The notes beneath the pieces are model-generated. The model saw nothing but the letters and a program-made list of their open reading frames with translations, did no database searches and had not been told where the DNA came from. A program made the translations under genes and the position numbers. A stretch of 64,000 bases of DNA from Torymus aiolomorphi (Eukaryota > Arthropoda > Insecta > Hymenoptera > Torymidae), in assembly GCA_036365515.1 (NCBI GenBank), contig CM070873.1, forward strand, positions 76,162,529 to 76,226,528, read 5' to 3'. Every line of letters starts with the position of its first letter. Positions within the stretch are counted from its first letter, which is position 1. Shown one piece after another: positions 1 to 12,359 of the stretch.

Positions 1-310
1 CAGGGGGGAGGCTATGCCTTCCCCGGTTTTCCGCCTCTACGCCCGACACTCCTAAAAAAAGCAAAGCTACGCCAAGTCGGGCGAACCAACTTGACTCGGC
101 CTACTTTCTCCCGAGGGAATAATCATAGGCCTGGCGCTGTAAGTTTTCACCTTGTCGTCGTTTGGACCGCCGGCTGCGCGACTCTGCGTGGCTGCTCTGC
201 AACACGTACTCTCGTTCGACCTGCGGCTTTGCGAATCTCCATGAAGAACGAGGTTGCTGGGCTCCTGCGCGGTGACTGACTAAGTGGCGCTCTCCCAAGA
301 GCGCACCTCT
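1..310. other. GC-richer unassigned segment
   Basis: This stretch has clearly higher GC content than the DNA after it, with runs such as GGGGGG near the start. No open frame in it resembles a known protein. It could be the edge of an older retroelement entering from the left of the window, but no LTR boundary, primer site or domain was recognised. Confidence 0.3.
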
Positions 311-1264
311 ATTTAAGGAGCATCTGCCTACCTGTGTCTAGGGGGATGCGCACTTTTTCAATTTCCATAAATACTGTACAATAAGTGCGCACCCTGAGTG
401 GCGCTAATTCGTTCTAGATGATCGGCTCTCTTCCCCCCTTGGCACTCTGTTATACCCCTTCACTTCATCATTTCTCTTTTCTTGATGGTTGTGGCCTATG
501 TTTTGTCTAATGGGACATAAAAGGGTATAGTACGACGATCACACATCATGCTCATTAAATTGTTAGTCGGGATTTGCCTTATTCATTGAGAAATCTGTGA
601 CACAAAATTTGTGATGTAACTTTCTAATTAATACGTTATTCATAGAAATAAATGTATAGGCGGGTGCGCCATAATTAGTTTAGGCGAAAAAGTGCTTTCA
701 TTCACCTCCATGCGTGTTATAAATAATGAAATATATTAAGATATTAATTTCTATTGTCCATCTCACTCGCACTTATGGCGAGCGCCCATAGCTCCATCCT
801 TCTCTAATTGCGTCAGCCACATGTGGTCGACAATCAGTGATTTAGTACTATTGACTTTTATGCCACCTGTACTCATCTGGCGCGTAATTCAAAAATCAGA
901 AATTTATAAGGTGAGTTATTATGAATCGATTTATATCATATGGAAGTATGGTTCATTTGTTATTTTATCATATATAAAGAGTTAATTTTTCGTGCTTCAT
1001 GCCTTTGTTAATGAACAAATATGGTGAAAGATTCAAATTTCCTGCCGTGACAGAAGAGCTCTTATTAAACTCACCTATGTCTAGGGATACTTTCAACCGG
1101 GTATTAGATTTATCTGATAGATGTCGTGTCGAGTACTGTTTGAGCTCCTTATGTCATGGAGGGTAATTCGCGTCGGTAATCAGAATTTCTCCTTTATTAA
1201 TCACGTATATAATAAATTTTATTTCAAAATAGAGGTTCATATAATGTACGGCATAGTGACCGTT

Positions 1265-1266
<2 letters not shown>
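311..1266. other. AT-rich DNA without recognised features
   Basis: Both strands were read and no coding similarity, terminal inverted repeat or tandem array was recognised. It is AT-rich and probably intronic or intergenic. Confidence 0.5.

Positions 1267-1350
<84 letters not shown>
1267..1350. repeat. (TA)n microsatellite
   Basis: About 40 uninterrupted TA dinucleotides. Apparent Tyr-Ile open frames across it on both strands are artefacts of the repeat. Confidence 0.97.
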
Positions 1351-1352
<2 letters not shown>

Positions 1353-1358
1353 AACTGG

Positions 1359-1661
1359 ATGGCTAATGGGGGAAAATCCCGAAAAGCCACAGACCCGCGA
1401 TGTCCTAGCACACGGTGCCGCGGGTGTCAGACTAAAATGACTTGCCCGGAGATCTGCTCCTGGTATCTCGAAAACAACGCGAAGATCGCACGCGAACTTC
1501 GCTTACCAACTAATTGGATCGCTGAGTGTAAAGCGCGCGCTCGAAGAATAAAGCGCACGGCCGCTATGCTCAGATATGAAAACGACCGGCTGAGTCGTTT
1601 TCCAGCGGAAGCGGCGATATCCGGAAGAAGGACGGGTTGTAATGAACAACGCGACGAGTAA
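1359..1661 (+). CDS. Hypothetical 100-residue cysteine-rich ORF
   Basis: An open frame starts just after the TA tract and lies in a local GC-rich island (1350-1830) that contrasts with the AT-rich flanks. The N-terminal third has five cysteines in a short span (CPSTRCRGC and TCPEIC), and the middle is rich in Arg, Lys and Ala. I do not recognise a domain. No splice sites, partner genes or transposon termini were found that would explain it. It may be a chance frame in a GC-rich retroelement fragment. Confidence 0.2.
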   Translation: MANGGKSRKATDPRCPSTRCRGCQTKMTCPEICSWYLENNAKIARELRLPTNWIAECKARARRIKRTAAMLRYENDRLSRFPAEAAISGRRTGCNEQRDE

Positions 1662-1793
1662 CGAGATATCCAGTATATTAACAACACAAATATATACAAG
1701 CTGAACGCGCGTACTGATTAAAACAATGAGTTAGTTCACGCGCGAACGGTTACAATTCAAACGCGCGAACGTTACGGCGCGCGGCGAAGCTGC

Positions 1794-1830
1794 TATAAAA
1801 TACACGCGCTGAGCACTTTTATTCGTTGAA
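1794..1830 (+). promoter_or_regulatory. Candidate TATA-type core promoter
   Basis: TATAAAA at 1794-1800 lies at the downstream edge of a GC-rich block, with a T-rich, initiator-like segment about 25-30 bases further on. This resembles an LTR or polymerase II core promoter, but no downstream transcript or coding region was recognised. Confidence 0.2.
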
Positions 1831-2117
1831 ATTTTCGCAATAACACATGATTTTCGCTTTTTCTAATTGACATAATCGTTTAATTGGTGTTTGAGTAAAT
1901 ATGTACTACAGCACAGCACTGATATCGACTAAGTTTCTTGAAGATGACAAATGCTTTTTAAACCATGGCTCAGACCAATATGTCAAATAAGTATCATAAA
2001 TTATATAGTAACATATTCTTCTATTCAAAAGCTTATTATGAAGTTGATGAACCTCATAAGACGTAATTATTTTTGAGCTATCCTCAAAACGTTTCAAACT
2101 GATTTTAAGTAAAAGTT

Positions 2118-2363
2118 GTATGATTATAAACACTTCATGTAACACATTATACCGGTACTTTATTTTATTATTTATCACACAAGACACTGATTAAATGTCA
2201 CTTTTTAATTAATCACTACATTATTTGTTATCAATAAAATTTGATTATAAACACTTCATGCAACACATCATACCGGTATTTTATTTTATTTATTACGCAA
2301 AACACTGATTAGACGTCATTTTTTAATAATCACTTCGTTATTTGTTATCCATATAATTTTCAA
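2118..2363. repeat. Two-copy tandem duplication, ~123-bp unit
   Basis: The block beginning TGATTATAAACACTTCATG recurs about 123 bases later with roughly 85-90% identity, including the shared ACATYATACCGGTA core and CACTGATTA. It is a simple local duplication with no coding content. Confidence 0.85.
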
Positions 2364-3339
2364 CTTGATAGATGATCTATTAAAATCACAATTTTCTTTT
2401 CTTATTTTGAAGAACTTACTTCAAAACATAATACTTTTTTCGTACTTTGAGTGCAATACTGTCTAAATGAACATCTTAGATGTTGCTTCCTAACAGCTTT
2501 TGTTACATTTTGAGAATCATTTGGATCTTGCATACACATTGAAGAATCAAATCAGGATATTTCTACATTATTTTCTTGTAGATGACGCTTGTAAATTTCC
2601 ATTTCTTCAGCCAGTTCTTTATAATATATATTTCAACTGCCAAAATATGGAGAGAAACAGCATTAGTATGAAGTCCAAATTAGCGTGAACAAGAAATGTT
2701 TCAGAAAATTCACATTCAGAACCTAAAAAATAAGTAGAATAATATTTTTTAATATTCGCTCTCGTTTGTGTTAATTTTCTAAATATAATAATATCTTACC
2801 AGCAACTATTTTAGAAGATCCATTTTCTATTTTCTGTAGGTCATGTTGGCGAATGGTAAAATGGGTTTTACTTGCAAATAAAAAATCAGATACCATCAAA
2901 TATCGAAAGTGGTTATACAGGATCTTATTCTTATAATTGATAAGTAGCTAATCATTTTGTTAAATATATTTAGAATTAACTTTCAGCACATTCGATAACT
3001 CTAACAAAAATTTATATTTTGTCATTACGCTTTTTTACGTTACCTTATAAATTTATACATTTTTCTCCTCATCATTTGTTTGGTCAGCTGCTATATTAAT
3101 ATAAAGTATCCAATTCAATTCAGAATAGAAGAATGTAAAGAAAAATAAAAAATTCACAAAGTATCAATTTTTTAAAAATGATTTTAGCCATTTAACATTT
3201 AGGCATTGAATAGTATACTTATCTAATAAAAATTTTCCCCGTTGGTACGCGTATAGATAAAAATCTAACGCACAATGATAATATTGTATAAAAAATAATA
3301 CTGAGACGTGTAAGGTTAGGTCGACACATATATATATAT
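2364..3339. other. AT-rich DNA without recognised features
   Basis: No domain, inverted repeat or tandem array was recognised. A short (TA)n at 3328-3343 is the target of the LTR element that follows. Confidence 0.5.
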
Positions 3340-3343
3340 ATAT

Positions 3344-4352
3344 TATAACAAGGTTTCAAGATAAAATACGGAGAAGACAAGCATCTCGGTCCTCCGTATT
3401 CTATCGAACCCGTTAGGCTCTCGTTCCCGCGAATTCGTATATCTCGAGCGAGTATTGACATCGCTCGGACGATGTATTCGCGTTAGCTACGCGCGGGGCA
3501 GGCGCGACTTTGACCGTTGCTAAGTCGCGCCCGATTCTTTTTGAATCAGATTCTATCGGGCTGTCAAACCGCGCGTACGCGAGTTAATTTGATCGTCCGC
3601 GAAGAAAACGGTATCGTGCGTCCTCACCGGTGCAGAGCAGCGCCCGTACACGTACCGACCACGAAGAGCAGCGCACGTGAGCAATCCGAGCCACTCCTGG
3701 AGTCCGAAGCGTCTGTAGGTGAACGCTGCACGTTAGGACTCGGCCTGAAAACTCCGAAGTCGACCGGAGGATAAGGCCTGACGCAGGAGCGGATTCGTGA
3801 GCGAGCGACGAGGGGAGTGCACTTCCCTCCCGGTAAGACTCTTCGCCTATTTTCCGCGCAGCGATTGATTTGTATTTTCGGCGCGCAGCAGCGAGCGGCC
3901 GGTGTCTTGATCGCCGGCCCAGCGAAAAACAATCACATCGATCCGCCCGCGCCGAGCGGCGGATCCCCCGCCTTCTTGTCAACGCGCAACGCGACGCGTA
4001 TTTTGTATAGGATAATTTAGAATAGATCTTGTTATAGTTTTGAATGTAACGAAGACCACTCGTTATTTATTAACCTTCACCTAACCTTCTCCCGGATACC
4101 GCCGCCTATGCGGGATCGTCGAACCAAGACGACGATCATTCTGAGTGGCCGCGCCTCGCGTCTAGCTAGCGCGAGTATTAACCCTTTCCGGCACACGGAA
4201 AAGTCGAGTTCAATCGTGAACTCGACATTTGTAAACAGGGATCCAGAGAACATCAACCCCGAGTGCTCGGCGTAGAAGTAGCACTCGACGGCACCGTGTT
4301 CTAGGGTTCGGTTCGCGGAATTACAAAAGATTTCCCCAGGCCTCCCGTTACA
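3344..4352 (+). repeat. 5' LTR (1,009 bp)
   Basis: It matches 7112-8036 almost base for base apart from about 13 substitutions and an extra 84 bases at 4007-4090. Its termini TATAAC and GTTACA form a short imperfect inverted repeat. Open frames of about 85-130 codons inside it are LTR sequence, not genes, and recur at the same place in the 3' LTR. Confidence 0.93.
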
Positions 4353-4354
4353 AA

Positions 4355-4362
4355 TGGCGCCC
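4355..4362 (+). other. Primer binding site
   Basis: TGGCGCCC begins two bases after the 5' LTR. This is the usual position and sequence for priming by a tRNA ending GGGCGCCA, as in many Ty3/gypsy-type and retroviral elements. The tRNA identity is inferred. Confidence 0.7.
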
Positions 4363-5121
4363 TAACGTGTTGGGTTTAAGGAGAAGGTTAGCGGCCGGTA
4401 CGTTCGAGACCGGCCTATTCAAATCGCGTTTCGTTTAAATTCGCCCGGGCGCGAATCACTGCACCCGACTATTCAGCTGACGGCCAATGGCCATATGCCG
4501 TTACAGCTGATAGGCGCAGTGATTTAAACTCGCCAAGTCGAGGTGCCGGGCGTAAACAAACAGACAAGAAGGCTCGCGACGCGCATTCAAACATAAACGC
4601 AAAACAGCCGATTGCTTGTTTTTGTGTGTGTTTATGTTTATGCTCGGGTAGTATTGTGTATACTTAGCCCGAGCCTTTTAAACTGCTGTAAAGCCAGGGC
4701 GAGAGCATTTAAACGACGATTATCGTTGTTTTTGTCGTTATATGTGGCGAGAATTAAATTCATTTTTTTGACGCGAGATTTAAAGCGATTTTCACGCGAT
4801 TTTTTTTTGGTTTGACCGTGCCTGTGCGTGCAGCCGGTCGAAAGTGAGAATACTTTCATCCTTTTTTTTTGGTTGCGGGACTTATTTAAATCGTTATCGT
4901 CGCGAATTTTTTTTTGGAATAGCCACGCTCTCTCCCTAGCTAGCTGCATCGAGATACGTCATTCTCGAGCAGCTTGGGACAATTGTGTGTGGTAGTTAGA
5001 ATTCTAACATTGTAATTTGCGTAACAGACGGCCAATTAGAGAGAGAATCTCAGCAGTCAGTTGCGCATACACACACAATTCGTCACCAAATTTTTTTATA
5101 TAATCGGTCTAGCTTCGCAAG

Positions 5122-6921
5122 ATGGAATCATCGACCCCAGAAGAACTAGCCGATAGGATGGAGCATTGGCGCAAAAATCTAGAGCTGAGCTTTGAAGCTG
5201 TAATAGAAGCAAATATAGCTCTAGATTTAAGAAGCACCGGACATCTCGAGGGGGATTCTAAGCGAATCGCTCAATGGCTAATGGGAAGTTACAACCCAGC
5301 CCACTTCACACAAGAAATAAGTGGAAGTGATTACGAGCAGTTCACAAGGAGGCTCGATTGCAGGAATAAGTTCGTCAACACGACGACCCTCAATACAAGC
5401 GGCGCTCCAGAAGTGAACCGAATTGCCGATCCCTCAACCCACAGCCTGTTTCAGCAATTGGCGTCGAACAAAGCAGTCGACAACAACTTGCTGAGTTCCA
5501 TAAGGACACATGTCTTGCAGAGGAACCAAAGAGCAGGCAGTCCTCCCGACGTAAGACACGAGGCTCTTACGTCACCACGGAGCACTTTATCTCCAGCGGG
5601 AGGACCGGGTGATGTTCAGGTGCACCTAAGGTGCAGCACAGCTTGAGGGAGGGGAGATTCCCCGATCTCCTTCCAGTCTGAAGAATCCGAGAACGCGAGT
5701 CGCGAGGGGAATGCAGACCGCACATGGATTTCGGACAGCTGTGCAGCAACCGCACCATCGCCATCATCTTCAGCTTCCATCCACGAAATCGACGTCGGAG
5801 TAAGCACAGCCTGGGGGAGGGGAGATTCTCCAAGCTTCCCCCTGTTCGAGAAGTCTGATACTTCACGTCGCTTGGCGTATACAGACTGCCTGAGGGCACC
5901 GAACGGCTGTGCTGAATACTCCCAAGCCCAAGACGAGGGAGTAAATGCAGCGTGGGGGAAGGGAGATTTTCCAAGCTTCCCCCTGTCCGAAGCGTCTGAT
6001 ATGGCCCGTTTATGGAATATATCGGCATCGGACGGCTGTATTACTCATTCAAAGACTCCTGAAGACGAAGAGCAGACAAGCCTTCCAAGGAGCAACGAGG
6101 AAGAGATCGATAGTCTGGTGACGGCACAACCGGTGGACCGAACGCTGATTACTTCGCAATTTCGCGACGTATCGACGCAAGCAGAAGGCGAGCGTCATTG
6201 CGAATGCGAATGTAATCAGACACGTAAATTGGAGGAGGAGAAAGTTAGGCGCCTAAGCGAAGAAGTGAGGCGACTGCACGACGAGCTGCGCCAGCTACGA
6301 GCGCAAATGTCGTCACTTCATAATTCCGCTGCGCCTAACAAGAAACGAGCCGCAGGTGCAGCCAAACACTCTGCAAAGCAACCTCGATCGGACCTAGGGA
6401 CTAAAGACAACAAGAAGTCGTCCCGAAGTCTTCAAAAGTCCAGCTCGACAGGGAAAAAAGAGACGTATGCAGCGGCCATGCAACGACCTCCAAAGTTATC
6501 CAAAAGAGATAAACGCAGAAAACCCTCGAGTGGACTGGGTTTGAATCAAGGAACACGTTCGAATCCTTGGACGACGGTAGCCTCTCGACGTCCCAAACAA
6601 CGGTATATCCAGCAGGGGTTGGATAGTCGAGTATACCGCTCGTCAAGATCGAGGAATATAACTCCCCACCACCGAGTCCAACCAGAAAATTGTGTTGGAC
6701 GTGTAGGTCACCAACGCACCTTCACTGGGCCTGCCCGGAGCGGAAAGAGGGCCCGAAGACGAAGACAAGAAGAAGACGAGATGATCTGCCAAGTCAACCT
6801 TGGAGGAATGACGGCAGTTGTCGACCGGAGCCCCAGCGCCAGAAGTGCCAACAGTCTCCGGTCCATCAATCGTCTTGGGATTGGTCTCGACCGCCGTTGG
6901 AATTCAGCGGAATTACGGTGA
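5122..6921 (+). pseudogene. Gag-like protein, one in-frame stop
   Basis: The frame opens at ATG 5122 and, apart from one TGA at 5644-5646, stays open to 6921. The N-terminal 174 codons are acidic and show no named domain. Around 6220-6330 a heptad-like segment rich in Glu, Arg and Leu (KLEEEKVRRL) predicts a coiled coil. A very basic stretch follows, as expected for a capsid-nucleocapsid linker. The TGA falls in the first of three related internal repeats where the other two have tryptophan, so a single TGG to TGA change is the likely cause. The zinc knuckle is in another frame (6690 onward), so a shift lies near 6627-6660. It is a gag by position, coiled coil and zinc knuckle, not by a recognised capsid fold. 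Confidence 0.72.
5640..6000 (+). repeat. Three diverged repeats inside gag
   Basis: A block encoding GRGDSPSFP-like sequence occurs near 5641, 5813 and 5953. Each copy begins with a G/A-rich GGGGAGGGGAGATT-like string and continues into a Ser/Glu-rich stretch. The spacing is irregular, about 140-170 bases. The repeats help to show that the stop in the first copy is a point mutation. Confidence 0.75.
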
Positions 6922-7043
6922 TGAGCGACCCACCGTGTGCGTGCGGACGATCCCTCGACGTGGATCGTCTGATCAGCCGTTTAGTACACGAGCTGATCCG
7001 CGCGTATCCGGAACTGTCGTCTCTGCCGCCGACGACGACGTAA
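6690..7043 (+). pseudogene. Gag C-terminus with CCHC zinc knuckle
   Basis: This frame reads C-W-T-C-R-S-P-T-H-L-H-W-A-C at 6693-6734, an exact CX2CX4HX4C nucleocapsid knuckle. Upstream codons in the same frame (…SPPPSPTRKL) look like a natural lead-in but run into a TAG at 6624, so this is the displaced C-terminus of the gag starting at 5122. After the knuckle comes an Arg/Asp-rich tail ending at TAA 7041-7043. No protease motif (DSG/DTG) follows. Confidence 0.72.
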
Positions 7044-7101
7044 AGTCGAATCGAACGAGAGCCTCAGTATCGAGTTGCTTCTCTCCCGCTACGCAACGTC
7101 T

Positions 7102-7111
7102 GGGAGAGGGA
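7102..7111 (+). other. Polypurine tract
   Basis: GGGAGAGGGA lies immediately before the 3' LTR, the position used to prime plus-strand synthesis. Confidence 0.8.
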
Positions 7112-8033
7112 TATAACGAGGTTCCAAGATAAAATACGGAGAAGATAAGCATCTCGGTCCTCCGTATTCTATCGAACCCGTTAGGCTCTCGTTCCCGCGA
7201 ATTCGTATATCTCGAGTGAGTATTGACATCGCTCGGACGATGTATTCGCGTTAGCTACGCGCGGGGCAGGCGCGACTTTGACCGTTGCTAAGTCGCGCCC
7301 GATTCTTTTTGAATCAGATTCTCTCGGGCTGTCAAACCGCGCGTACGCGAGTTAATTTGATCGTCCGCGAAGAAAACGGTATCGTGCGTCCTCACCGGTG
7401 CAGAGCAGCGCCCGTACACGTACCGACCACGAAGAGCAGCGCACGTGAGCAATCCGAGTCACTCCTGGGGTCCGAAGCGTCTGTAGGTGAACGCTGCACG
7501 TTAGGACTCGGCCTGAAAACTCCGAAGTCGACCGGAGGATAAGGCCTGACGCAGGAGCGGATTCGTGAGCGAGCGACGAGGGGAGTGCACTCCCCTCCCG
7601 GTAAGACTCTTCGCCTATTTTCCGCGCAGCGATTGATTTGTATTTTCGGCGCGCAGCGGCGAGCGGCCGGTGTCTTGATCGCCGGCCCAGCGAACAACAA
7701 TCGCATCGATCCGCCCGCGCCGAGCGGCGGATCCCCCGCCTTCTTGTCAACGCGCAACGCGACGCGTATTTTGTCCCGGATACCGCCGCCTCCGCGGGAT
7801 CGTCGAACCAAGACGACGATCATTCTGAGTGGCCGCGCCTCGCGTCTAGCTAGCGCGAGTATTAACCCCTTCCGGCACACGGAAAAGTCGAGTTCAATCG
7901 TGAACTCGACATTTGTAAACAGGGATCCAGAGAACATCAACCCCGAGTGCTCGGCGTAGAAGTAGCACTCGACGGCACCGTGTTCTAGGGTTCGGTTCGC
8001 GGAATTACAAAAGATTTCCCCAGGCCTCCCGTT

Positions 8034-8036
<3 letters not shown>
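7112..8036 (+). repeat. 3' LTR (925 bp)
   Basis: Second copy of the LTR, with the same TATAAC…GTTACA ends. It lacks the 84 bases found at 4007-4090 in the 5' copy. Confidence 0.93.

Positions 8037-8037
<1 letters not shown>

Positions 8038-8090
<53 letters not shown>
8038..8090. repeat. (TA)n microsatellite
   Basis: About 26 TA units directly abutting the 3' LTR. Together with the short TA run before the 5' LTR this shows that the element inserted into a TA tract. Confidence 0.95.
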
Positions 8091-8097
<7 letters not shown>

Positions 8098-8639
8098 ATA
8101 ATAAAACTGAAACAGGAAACCGGAAGTGGGAAGAAAATCTCGAATGAAGAATTTAGAAAAAAGGAAATCAGATATAAAATTTTTCACTATTTAATATCTC
8201 TAATATGAGAACATCTTTTTACATGAAACTTTTTGTGCAACGTAGTAGAAACCAATAGCATGTTGTTATTTTAATTTGAGTTGATATAAAAGCGATTGAA
8301 AATTGTAGTAATTATTTCAATTTCTCGGGCACTCATTTCAAAGTATATGTAGCGTGTTCGATCCTCAGGCTCCTTCTATACTTGCCTTCGGAGCGCTCCC
8401 GCGCTTCTTGATACCCCGTGATGAAATTCAGGTACTACTTAATCGAAGCTGGATTCGACATTCTAAGAGACCACAAGGCACTCACGCTTTTACTGTCGTC
8501 GCCTTTCCATAATGCACGTTTGACGTCGATTCGATGACGAGATGTGACGTCGCTCTCTCTCACTCTCTCACTCTCTCTCTCCCTCTCTCTCACTGTTTTC
8601 GTCTCTCAAAAGGGGGGGGGGGGGCAGGCGGAACTCCGC
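8091..8639. other. Unassigned DNA with CT-rich and poly-G tracts
   Basis: There is a (CT)-rich simple repeat at about 8551-8596 and a run of twelve G at about 8612-8623. No protein similarity was recognised. Confidence 0.6.
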
Positions 8640-9450
8640 AGCTTCGCCAATGCATCCGGGGCCTGCCTGGTCCCTTTTATCAATCTCAAATACTGACGCT
8701 TGCATATTGACTTTCAAAAAATGCCTCTTTCGGCTCAACAAGCCTTGCTTTGGACAATCGAGCGCTTCTCCCACGATGTTATCCAGACACCCGCCGAAGG
8801 GCGGACACGAGGCCGGGTGACCAGCCGCGTAGACCTTTTGAGGTTACGCGATTCTATCGAATTGAACGTGGTGGTGGGTGGACTCTTGCAAGTGACCGTG
8901 AGCTGCGAAGTTTGAATGAACTAGGACGGAATCATCGCTTTCTGTTATGAAAAGTTTCATCCCGTTATGGTAGTGGGTGGATACGAGGCGGAGCGAGTTG
9001 GTATCGAGGTAGTCTTGGAGACGAATAGCAGTAGGGATGGTTGGTAGGGCCACATTCATGTTAAAATAGCCGGTTACAATGACGGTGCGAAAGAATTGCA
9101 AGTAGGTGCAAAGCCAGTTAGGGAAGTGGTAAGGATAGGCGGTCTGGGTGTGACGATTGAAAGCAGCAAAGAAGATTTTTAACTAGGAGTTTGAAATTTC
9201 ACATATAAGGAACTCTGGCTTATTATCATACACTGTATCGCGTATCTAAATACCTCTCGGTCGATGAGGAAAAAGTTGAAATTCTCAAGGCTAACGTGCA
9301 AGTCGCTAAGATTGGGGGATAAGCGTGTGTCAATGGCAGCAATAATATTAAGATGCGTGTTGGCGCACTTAGCCTTGAGAAGAGCGAAATGACCGGTCGC
9401 AATGGCGTCGGAGCGAGCGAACGCGACCGTAGGGGAACGAGCTTGCATTC
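8640..9450 (-). pseudogene. LINE endonuclease-domain relic
   Basis: On the minus strand, segments in different frames read like the start of a non-LTR retrotransposon ORF2 endonuclease. 9448-9179 contains LNIIAAIDTRLSP, which corresponds to the ETxL motif region of this domain. 9130-8844 contains VIVTGYFNMN, which corresponds to the catalytic GDFN block with Asp changed to Tyr, and further on a segment ending HVQFDRIA. Several stops and frame changes separate these parts and no reverse transcriptase follows. Assignment to the APE-like endonuclease family of I/Jockey/R1-type LINEs is inferred from the motif order. Confidence 0.6.
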
Positions 9451-9784
9451 ATCGTGAGATGCTGACTAGAACATCTAGGTCGAAGCTTTGGTGGATAGGA
9501 TTGAGTGGTAAAAACTTACATGGGGAGCATCAGGGATGCGGGTCCTGGATTTGGCTAAAACTGTAAGAGGTACTTCTTTATAAAAAATAATGTGACACTT
9601 GTTTCAGGGTTTTTCTGAATGAGCCTTTTGTTCCAAGACCCAAGCTATTTTATGTCTAAAATGAACAATGTTTGATAGCAATTTTTGATTATCTTTCTTT
9701 GGTTATTGCTTTTTGAATAATCCGGTTATATAAATTGACTAAAGAGTTTATAAAAGAAGGCAGAAGAAGCTTTAATTTAAGCTG

Positions 9785-9956
9785 TGTTTTGTTAAAAAAT
9801 GTCGATTTCTTAAAAAGTTATAGGCTATCAAAAATAGAGTAAGAAAATGATTACAAATTTCTTATTTTTTCAAACATTTAACGGGTGGTACTTTAAGCTA
9901 TCTTCTTACTCTATTTTTGATAACTTTTTAAGAAGTCGACATTTTATAACGAAACA
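9785..9956. mobile_element. Hairpin MITE (~170 bp)
   Basis: The arm ATGTCGATTTCTTAAAAAG near 9799 is matched in inverted orientation by CTTTTTAAGAAGTCGACAT ending near 9943, and the similarity continues through ATCAAAAATAGAGTAAGAA. The arms are about 55-60 bases with a short loop. It is non-coding and consistent with a palindromic miniature DNA transposon. Confidence 0.8.
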
Positions 9957-10214
9957 TTTAAAGTGCTACATGGAAATCCATACGTAAATCCATATGAAAA
10001 TCTATATGGAAGACTGTTTTTTAGTGGTAGGCCTGGTGCCTGTAGGTATTGTTGAACTGGCGTTTATTTAATTAACTGGCGATTAGTATTCGGGAGCGCT
10101 GTATACTGGCTAGCGGCCGAAAGGGAACTGGCGATACTTGCTGCGCGTTTACAGATCCGCGAGCAGCGACGACTGGAATGTCGCAAAGTGAGGATAGAAC
10201 TGAGCTATTAATAA

Positions 10215-10602
10215 AATAGCTCATGTAATGGCTATTGTAAGTGACTTGAGTGTAAGAGTGTATGTGTGTATGTAAATACCGTCGTTCTGGAAATAGTCGA
10301 CGCGGTTATAGTCTACGTTTGCAAGATCACTATGGAAGAGAGCTGAGACAAAATTGCGGAATGAGCTTCGATAAACAGGTCGAGTCGCTTGAGGTGGAGC
10401 CGCACGTGATATAGTGGCAAGTAATGCGTCGTGCTTGGAGATGTTCGGATGATGTTGCCAAGTATACGACACGAGATTTATCTCTAACGTAGATGTAATC
10501 GATGGTAAAACCAACGGCGCCATCTTGGCACATGCTCTTGGTGGCAAGAAAGCGAATAAGTAGATATAAAGTGGTGAGTATGCGATTAAGTGAAAATATC
10601 AC
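10215..10602 (-). pseudogene. Second LINE endonuclease relic
   Basis: Two overlapping minus-strand frames give FTIDYIYVRDKSRV, like the S-x-IDYIF block near the end of LINE endonuclease domains, and downstream in another frame AAPPQATRPVYRSSF. The frames are broken relative to each other. It is a separate copy from the 8640-9450 relic because the domain order on the strand would otherwise be reversed. Confidence 0.5.
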
Positions 10603-10671
10603 TGTAAATTCTATTAATAGATAATCGTATAAATAAAAGATTAATATAATTAATTAATATAATGGATTAAT

Positions 10672-10862
10672 AGTATAAAAAGGGGCTTTTTGACCAATGG
10701 GCCTTCTGTCAAAAGATACAGCTATGGAAAGTTTGAGATTTTAGCTATATGTAATTATTAATTAATAATTAAATATAGTAAAAATCTCAAACTTTCCATA
10801 GCTGTATCTTTTGACAGAAGATCCATTGGCCAAAAAGGACTTACAGAGCCTCTTTTTATACT
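10672..10862. mobile_element. Hairpin MITE (~191 bp)
   Basis: The left end AGTATAAAAAGGGG is matched by the right end CCTCTTTTTATACT. The arms continue for about 80 bases (for example ATACAGCTATGGAAAGTTTG) around a short AT-rich loop. It has no coding capacity. Confidence 0.88.
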
Positions 10863-12357
<1,495 letters not shown>

Positions 12358-12359
12358 AT

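Larger units (their letters stand above)
3344..8036 (+). mobile_element. Gag-only LTR retroelement, complete with both LTRs
   Basis: Two long direct repeats (3344-4352 and 7112-8036) start TATAAC and end GTTACA. They bracket a 2.76-kb interior with a primer site directly after the 5' LTR, a gag-like reading frame with a coiled coil and CCHC zinc knuckle, and a purine tract directly before the 3' LTR. ATAT flanks both ends (3340-3343, 8037-8040), consistent with a 4-bp target duplication, although the target is a TA tract and so not decisive. The last gag codon lies only about 70 bases before the 3' LTR, so there is no room for protease, reverse transcriptase or integrase. The element must depend on another element for replication. 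The LTRs differ by roughly 1.5% plus one 84-bp indel, so insertion is fairly recent. Confidence 0.88.

Noticed and set aside
1121..1411. Tyr-Ile-repeat open frames on both strands
   Set aside because: They are translations of the (TA)n microsatellite. The same applies near 12145-12357, 30428-30781 and 62110-62334.
3311..3322. Telomere-like TTAGG units (AAGGTTAGGTC)
   Set aside because: Only one or two units, with no array.
3517..3982. Open frames of 85-132 codons with near-identical copies at 7285-7940
   Set aside because: They lie inside the LTRs, overlap on both strands and are open because of GC-rich composition.
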